From assembly GCA_910587275.1 (NCBI GenBank), contig CAJUMD010000024.1:1-36872 (forward strand): a stretch of 36,872 nt of DNA, in the 5' to 3' direction. The translations under genes and the position numbers were made by a program. Of this stretch, positions 32,505 through 36,872 are shown piece after piece. Position 1 is the first letter of the stretch. Each line of letters opens with the position of its first letter. The stretch is from an uncultured Kineothrix sp. (GTDB lineage Bacteria; Bacillota; Clostridia; Lachnospirales; Lachnospiraceae). Under the pieces are notes generated by a model. That model did not search any database, had not been told where the DNA came from, and saw only the letters and a program-made list of their open reading frames with translations.

Positions 32505-34019
32505 CTATGCAAACATATTTAACCCCGCCCCGATGAGATCCACAATCGGCTGGGAACACACGCCGAGTATTACGTTCAGTATGATGAAACATACCAGCGC
32601 GGCCGCATACCATTTATCGTTTCGCCATGTTACCGCGGGATACTGCGTATCTTCCACCGGCGTATAAATACGGATTACCGTTTTCATGAAATAAATCGCA
32701 TTTAAAATAGTACTGATTCCCAGCACAATCAGAGTGGGAAGCATCTTGGCGTCATTTTGCACCGCCGCCTGGGCAAACAGCAGTTTGCTGATAAAACCCG
32801 AAAACATCGGCACACCCACCATGGACAGCGCTCCCACCGTAAACGTGGCGCCTGCCATCCGGTTCCGGTAACCGGAACCTGTCAGCTCAATAAAATTCCT
32901 GCTGCCGCCCGACACGTCCGTCAGTCCGATTGCCGCAATGAAAAGCAGGGATTTCGTCGCCGCATGGGAAAGCACATGGAAGACGGAAGCCACCATACCC
33001 ATGTGGGTTCCCAGCCCGATACCCATGTAAATATACCCGATTTGTGCCACGGAGGAAAAGGCGATCATCCGGCGCACATCGTTTTCCTTAATGGCACTCA
33101 GGGAACCGAATACCATCCCCATTAAACCGAACACAAAAAGCACGTTTATAATCTTGCTGTCACGGAATACGTCGAATCCGATGACACGGTAAATAATTTT
33201 GAACAACAGAAAAATGTATCCCTTGGATACCAAACTGGAAAGAATCGCCGCCGAGGAAACCGTAGAGTACCCGTAAGCATCCGGCAGCCACGCATGAAAG
33301 GGAAACAATGCGCTCTTAATGGCAAGTCCCACCGAAATAATGGCAATTGTCACTAACAGCGGCACATGATAGCTTCCTTCCAGGCTCAAAAGATGGAGCG
33401 CCGTCACCTGTTCCTTAATATTGGACATTAACAGATGTCCCGTCATGTCATAGAGCATACACAGCCCCACCAGGAACAGACCGGAACCAAGCAGACTCAT
33501 AATCATGTAACGCACCGCCGCTTCAATGGTTCGCCCATTCTGCCGGATCATAATCAGACCGCAGGCGGAAATGGTATTGATTTCCACGAACACATACGCA
33601 GTAAACAAATCATTGGTATAAATCAACGCCAGCAGGGAACTCAGCATCAAATCCGTCAGTATGTAATACAGACCATGCTTGCCCTCCTCCACTTCCTGCG
33701 CCAGTTTATGCCTTCCCCCCATTAGGGACAGCAGCATAATGATACAGAAAAACAGCGCCATACCGGCCTCCAGCACGCCTACCCGCAGCTCATTGCCCCA
33801 GGGTGCCGGAAAACGTCCCATGACATATACATAAAATTCCCCGGTTTCCACCGTAAACAGGAGCACCGCCGCCGACATTACGATATTTATGCAAAGCACC
33901 GCCCGGTTGACGGTTTTGGCGGTTTTTCCCTTCAGCGCCGAACTGATAATCCCCGCAAACATACAGAGCATAATGGAAAAACAGGGAAAGTTCTGCACAA
34001 ATTCCATTTGTTCCCTCAT
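32505..34019 (-). CDS. MrpD-type antiporter subunit
   Basis: A 504-residue membrane protein, closest in pattern to canonical MrpD/NuoN: TNDLFTAYVFVEINTISACGLIMIRQNGR, LAIKSALFPFHAWLPDAYGYSTVSSAAILSSLVSKGYIFLL and HVLSHAATKSLLFIAAIGLTDVSG. GGGAGGG is upstream of the ATG at 34019; an ATG four codons later is also usable. It lies directly downstream (3 bases) of the MrpC-type gene, the normal C-D order. The next gene starts 12 bases later. It is the first of the four large antiporter-like subunits in transcription order. Confidence 0.9.
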   Translation of the reverse strand: MREQMEFVQNFPCFSIMLCMFAGIISSALKGKTAKTVNRAVLCINIVMSAAVLLFTVETGEFYVYVMGRFPAPWGNELRVGVLEAGMALFFCIIMLLSLMGGRHKLAQEVEEGKHGLYYILTDLMLSSLLALIYTNDLFTAYVFVEINTISACGLIMIRQNGRTIEAAVRYMIMSLLGSGLFLVGLCMLYDMTGHLLMSNIKEQVTALHLLSLEGSYHVPLLVTIAIISVGLAIKSALFPFHAWLPDAYGYSTVSSAAILSSLVSKGYIFLLFKIIYRVIGFDVFRDSKIINVLFVFGLMGMVFGSLSAIKENDVRRMIAFSSVAQIGYIYMGIGLGTHMGMVASVFHVLSHAATKSLLFIAAIGLTDVSGGSRNFIELTGSGYRNRMAGATFTVGALSMVGVPMFSGFISKLLFAQAAVQNDAKMLPTLIVLGISTILNAIYFMKTVIRIYTPVEDTQYPAVTWRNDKWYAAALVCFIILNVILGVCSQPIVDLIGAGLNMFA

Positions 34020-34022
34020 TTT

Positions 34023-34397
34023 CTACAATCCCTCCCTTTTCAGACGCAGGGATATCTCGTCCAAATCCAGCGTATGGTACCTCTGGTACAGACGGATGGT
34101 CAGCGACAGCATCAGCGCCGAAACGGATACCGAAACCACGATACCCGTCAGCACAAGACCGCTGGGAACCGGGTTAATATACGCCCCCACATCCTGCACC
34201 CCGTCCACGATAATGGGCGCCACCCTTCCGCTGATATATCCTTTTTCCGCCAGGAATAAATAGACCGCCGTATCCATAATATTCAGTCCGATGATTTTCT
34301 TAATCAGGTTCCTTTGCAGCATCAGATTACCGAAACCGATCACAAACAGAAGCATCGCCACCGCTTCCCCGTAATTCGTAAATAAATTCGCTCCCAT
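34023..34397 (-). CDS. mrpC: MrpC/NuoK-type subunit
   Basis: A 124-residue, three-helix protein of the MrpC/NuoK family from the ATG at 34397, which has GGAGG at good distance (a longer frame back to 34448 would overlap the upstream gene and has no better signal). Marks: MLFVIGFGNLMLQRNLIKKIIGLNIMDTAVYLFL and the last helix VLTGIVVSVSVSALMLSLTIRLYQRY. NuoK-like subunits carry conserved acidic residues inside the membrane. The order B, C, D here is the canonical Mrp order. It is separated from the fused MbhE-MrpB gene by two bases. Confidence 0.9.
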   Translation of the reverse strand: MGANLFTNYGEAVAMLLFVIGFGNLMLQRNLIKKIIGLNIMDTAVYLFLAEKGYISGRVAPIIVDGVQDVGAYINPVPSGLVLTGIVVSVSVSALMLSLTIRLYQRYHTLDLDEISLRLKREGL

Positions 34398-34399
34398 CC

Positions 34400-35362
34400 T
34401 TACAGTCCTCCCCTCCGGAATAAGGCATAAAAAGCATACATCGTACATGCCACTTCAATGCCCACACATATATTAATGGGAAATATAATGCCCGCACTGA
34501 TGATGTGTCCGGCGGTTCCAAGGGGGATATGGTTATCCAGCCCGTTGGCGCCCATGACATAATAATAAATTCCAATCAGCCCGTACATGCAAAGCGCCGT
34601 TACCTTGGCAACCTTGTAGACTTCCTCGTTAAAAAACTTCTGTGTTTTCTTAAAGCCAAAAGCGCTGACATATAAAATCAGCCCCGCCCCCATCGTCGCC
34701 CCTCCGGAAAAACCGCCGCCGGGGGAAAGGTGCCCGTTCAACACAATGTAAATACCGAAAATAAAGATAATCGGCACCAGGACTGTCGCCACGCCCTGCA
34801 AAATGGCATCGTTTTTCGGCTCATAACGCCTGTCGTTTTTTACTTCCTGCTTTTTCAGCTCGGCATCCTCTGCCATCAGCATAATCATAACACAGCAGGT
34901 AGCAATGAAAAGCACGTTCGTCTCGCCAAAGGTATCAAACGCACGGTATGTGAGGATCATGCCAGTCACCACGTTTACCGCTCCCGTTTCCTGCATACCG
35001 TTTTCAATGTACCGCGCCGCCACTTCATTATTATCGGGATTGCGCGCATTACCCGTGGGGGGCAGGTAAGAAACCGTAAACAGCAGTACCCCTGCCAGTA
35101 TGATACAGAACACCACTGCCATAATCCGGTAAAAACGCCGGAAAAACAGCAGCCACTTATTATGCTCCGTATCATAGACCTTATCGCGTATCATCTCTTT
35201 TTCCCACATCCGCTCCTGAATCGTGGTTTCTTCCTCCACGTATTCCTTCTGCGGTTTCATTTCCACCCTTCCCATATAGGGATCCTTACTGCCGGACAGC
35301 CACTGGAAAAAATGGAATGCTTTTGTTTTCCGGTATTCTTCTTCCGATTTCAGTTTACTCAT
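34400..35362 (-). CDS. MbhE-like / MrpB fusion protein
   Basis: A 320-residue membrane protein joining two usually separate or differently fused parts. Residues 1-70 are a charged cytoplasmic tail. Residues about 72-165 carry the MbhE-type block (SYLPPTGNARNP, then TGAVNVVTGMILTYRAFDTFGETNVLFIA), which in canonical Mrp sits at the C-terminus of MrpA. After a charged linker (166-185) the MrpB/MnhB part follows (ILQGVATVLVPIIFIFGIYIVLNGHLSPGGGFSGGATMGAGLIL, 188-232, and more). It overlaps the preceding DUF4040 gene by 8 bases, so they are co-translated. Together they replace the missing C-terminal domain of MrpA. Confidence 0.88.
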   Translation of the reverse strand: MSKLKSEEEYRKTKAFHFFQWLSGSKDPYMGRVEMKPQKEYVEEETTIQERMWEKEMIRDKVYDTEHNKWLLFFRRFYRIMAVVFCIILAGVLLFTVSYLPPTGNARNPDNNEVAARYIENGMQETGAVNVVTGMILTYRAFDTFGETNVLFIATCCVMIMLMAEDAELKKQEVKNDRRYEPKNDAILQGVATVLVPIIFIFGIYIVLNGHLSPGGGFSGGATMGAGLILYVSAFGFKKTQKFFNEEVYKVAKVTALCMYGLIGIYYYVMGANGLDNHIPLGTAGHIISAGIIFPINICVGIEVACTMYAFYALFRRGGL

Positions 35363-35639
35363 TTTCCTTGTTTTCCCCCGCTTTTTTCTGGTTTCTCCTG
35401 TTTTCTTCTATGGCATGGATTTTCTTAAGCGTTACAAAGAACAGGACGCTGGTCACGCCTGCGCCAACTGCCGCTTCCGTAATGGCAAGATCCGGCGATT
35501 CCAAACAAATCCATATGACGGACATCACAAGACTGTACGACATGAAGATCAGAATGGAATTTAACAGTTTCCTGGACAGGCTTACGGAAATCGCACATAC
35601 CACCAGAAAACTCAATAAGATATATTGGAAAAACCGCAT
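35355..35639 (-). CDS. MbhD-like (DUF4040) subunit
   Basis: A 94-residue, three-helix protein. The block ESPDLAITEAAVGAGVTSVLFFVTL is the DUF4040 / MbhD mark. In canonical Mrp this domain lies in MrpA between the NuoL-like part and the MbhE part; here it is a separate gene. AAGGAGG precedes the ATG. It overlaps the fused MbhE-MrpB gene by 8 bases and follows MrpG by four bases. The acidic and basic tail (KKIHAIEENRRNQKKAGENKENE) is cytoplasmic. Confidence 0.85.
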   Translation of the reverse strand: MRFFQYILLSFLVVCAISVSLSRKLLNSILIFMSYSLVMSVIWICLESPDLAITEAAVGAGVTSVLFFVTLKKIHAIEENRRNQKKAGENKENE

Positions 35640-35643
35640 CGCC

Positions 35644-36024
35644 CTATTCCTCCTTACCGTCTTTTTCCGCCTTTGTCAGCTTTCCTTCTTCCGTCAGAAT
35701 CATATCTTTTTCATAACGCCCGTCCGCCTTCGTACCGGAAGACACTTCCAAACGGGCAATCAAATGGGAAGAAACCGGGGAAGCCAGCCACAAAAACACC
35801 ACAATCAGCATCATTTTCAATGTTGTGAAATTAAGCCCCGAAAAAATCATCAGCCCGACCAGGGATATGCTGATTCCCAGCGTATCCCCCATTGCCGCCG
35901 CATGCATCCGGTTCAGTACATATTTCAAATGGAAAATCCCGTATATTTCCACCACAAAAATGGAAAGTCCGCACAGCAGCACCGCCGTCCCTGCAAAAAA
36001 ACGAATCCACTCAATGACTCCCAT
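35644..36024 (-). CDS. mrpG: MrpG-type subunit
   Basis: A 126-residue protein from the ATG at 36024, which has AAGGAGG 9 bases away; a longer frame to 36066 lies inside the preceding gene. Three helices are seen, with the MrpG/PhaG pattern GVIEWIRFFAGTAVLLCGLSIFVV, then MHAAAMGDTLGISISLVGLMIF and MLIVVFLWLASPVSSHLIARL. A charged C-terminal tail follows. It overlaps the MrpF-type gene by 14 bases. MrpG is a small essential subunit of the hetero-oligomeric Mrp antiporter. Confidence 0.9.
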   Translation of the reverse strand: MGVIEWIRFFAGTAVLLCGLSIFVVEIYGIFHLKYVLNRMHAAAMGDTLGISISLVGLMIFSGLNFTTLKMMLIVVFLWLASPVSSHLIARLEVSSGTKADGRYEKDMILTEEGKLTKAEKDGKEE

Positions 36025-36352
36025 TTTCCTGTTCCTCCTTTGCATTTTCATTTTCCTTATGTACACCCATGTACACTTTGGTCAGTACGATTACCGCCAG
36101 GAAACTGATCATGGCGTAAATCAGGCAGATATCCACCAGATACCCTTCCTTTAACAAAAGCGCCAGTACGGCAATGATGACCATAATCATGGTTCCCATC
36201 ATGTTTACCGCCACAATCCTGTCCCCCACGCTTGGTCCCTTAACCGCCCGTATCAGACAGAGGAATACCATCAATACCAAAAATACCAGCGTCCCCACAT
36301 AGACCGTCCGGTATGCCATTTCCAATGCCGTCAGCTCACCCGTTACTACCAT
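36011..36352 (-). CDS. mrpF: MrpF-type subunit
   Basis: A 113-residue protein with three helices: VYVGTLVFLVLMVFLCLIRAVKGPSVGDRIVAVNMMGT is the MrpF/PhaF mark (the GP.. DRI..N block). The AGGAGG site ends only two bases before the ATG at 36352, unusually close, so the in-frame ATG at 36319 could be the real start and would match the usual family length of about 90-100 better. It follows MrpE by six bases and overlaps MrpG by 14 bases. A charged C-terminal tail (KENENAKEEQENGSH) is cytoplasmic. Confidence 0.88.
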   Translation of the reverse strand: MVVTGELTALEMAYRTVYVGTLVFLVLMVFLCLIRAVKGPSVGDRIVAVNMMGTMIMVIIAVLALLLKEGYLVDICLIYAMISFLAVIVLTKVYMGVHKENENAKEEQENGSH

Positions 36353-36358
36353 ATCCTC

Positions 36359-36820
36359 CTACATCCTTTCCAGTTTCCCCAACAATTCCACGAAGATGGA
36401 ATGATTCATTCCCTCCGCCAGCTCCTTGTCCAGACAATGCACCACAAATTCATCGTCTTCCAGCATAACCGTAATGGTACCCGGCGTCAGCGTAATGGAA
36501 TTTGCCAGTACCACTTTCGCTTCTTTGGTCTTAAGGTCCGTCTTAAACCGTACCAGCACCGGTTCCAAATCGTAGCGGGAAGCCGTAATCATACGGATTA
36601 CCGCAAAATTTGCCTTCACGATTTCCCATACCAGCACACAAATGTACTGAAGGATACGCGGGCTTTTTTTCATATAGGCAAGATCCTTTTCCGGACTGTA
36701 ACCCATGAACCTGCACGCAAAGAAATACATTGCTGCAGATATGGCGAGCCCGAATACCACAATTTCACCGGTTACTGCCCCGTTAAAGATTATCCATACC
36801 GCAAAAAACAAAAGAAACAT
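36359..36820 (-). CDS. mrpE: MrpE-type subunit
   Basis: A 153-residue subunit from the ATG at 36820, whose N-terminus FLLFFAVWIIFNGAVTGE is the normal MrpE start; the frame extends to 36871 (17 more residues) but that part lies in two small hairpins. Further marks are the basic block MGYSPEKDLAYMKKSPRILQY, FAVIRMITASRYDLEPVLVRFKT and LANSITLTPGTITVMLEDDEFVVHCL. AAAGGCGG at about 36828-36835 is the ribosome binding site and overlaps a 7-bp hairpin (36832-36838 with 36842-36848). It is the first gene of the cluster seen here; whether another gene precedes it lies outside the window. Confidence 0.88.
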   Translation of the reverse strand: MFLLFFAVWIIFNGAVTGEIVVFGLAISAAMYFFACRFMGYSPEKDLAYMKKSPRILQYICVLVWEIVKANFAVIRMITASRYDLEPVLVRFKTDLKTKEAKVVLANSITLTPGTITVMLEDDEFVVHCLDKELAEGMNHSIFVELLGKLERM

Positions 36821-36872
36821 ATATATAATCCGCCTTTCTGCGAAAGGCACCGATGGGGTTATGAAACCCATT

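Noticed and set aside
1..36872. CRISPR arrays, tRNA or rRNA genes, phage genes
   Set aside because: No regularly spaced direct repeats, no cloverleaf-like gene and no structural phage gene were seen in the reading of both strands.

Overview
The window looks like a chromosomal segment of a Gram-positive, low-to-mid GC gut-type Firmicute, most likely Lachnospiraceae or a close clostridial relative. The basis is strong AGGAGG ribosome binding sites, lipoprotein-type solute-binding proteins, ATPase-less sugar ABC operons, a Cys-rich small clostridial protein, GH25 lysozyme with bacterial SH3 repeats, and a clostridial Mrp/Mbh-type antiporter cluster. The genus is an inference and no species is claimed. 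The whole window was read by eye; no database search was run.

Layout. Positions 1-571 hold no gene but are rich in structure: two short perfect hairpins, one copy of a GC-rich dispersed repeat, and a giant imperfect palindrome (213-549). Positions 572-6435 (minus) are operon I: solute-binding lipoprotein, two permeases, a GH51 arabinofuranosidase and a LacI regulator, driven by a consensus TTGACA-17-TATAAT promoter at 6688-6716. Positions 6785-11531 (minus) are operon II: GH51 (second subtype), a Cys-rich small protein, a GH43 exo-arabinanase-like enzyme and a GGDEF / degenerate EAL / LamG-like fusion protein. Diverging from it, 11906-15266 (plus) is an AraNPQ-like arabino-oligosaccharide importer whose binding-protein gene carries an in-frame TAG. 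Then follow a LacI regulator with tandem operators (15471-16502), a GH127 beta-L-arabinofuranosidase and a third GH51 (to 20159). A convergent ArsR-type regulator (20383-21318, minus) has a large C-terminal beta-rich domain.

Together 572-21318 form an L-arabinan / arabinoside utilisation region. None of the five glycosidases has a signal peptide, so arabino-oligosaccharides are probably imported by the two ABC systems, which lack their own ATPase here, and are trimmed in the cytoplasm by GH43, GH51 and GH127. Two LacI proteins and the ArsR-type protein are the likely regulators. A nearly identical AT-rich operator occurs at the ArsR gene, at the third GH51 gene and, with a wider gap, before araN, which suggests a small regulon. 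The GGDEF-EAL-LamG protein is the most unusual gene: a soluble c-di-GMP-type protein carrying a carbohydrate-binding-like fold inside a sugar operon.

The rest is housekeeping or envelope related: GH25 lysozyme with three SH3 repeats (21420-23273, minus), a stand-alone HNH nuclease (23389-24276), a three-gene envelope cassette of GT2 glycosyltransferase, permuted papain-like hydrolase and LPG-synthase-type membrane protein (24433-27234, plus), and a ten-gene Mrp-type cation/proton antiporter cluster (27223-36820, minus) that has four separate antiporter-like subunits and a fused MbhE-MrpB protein.
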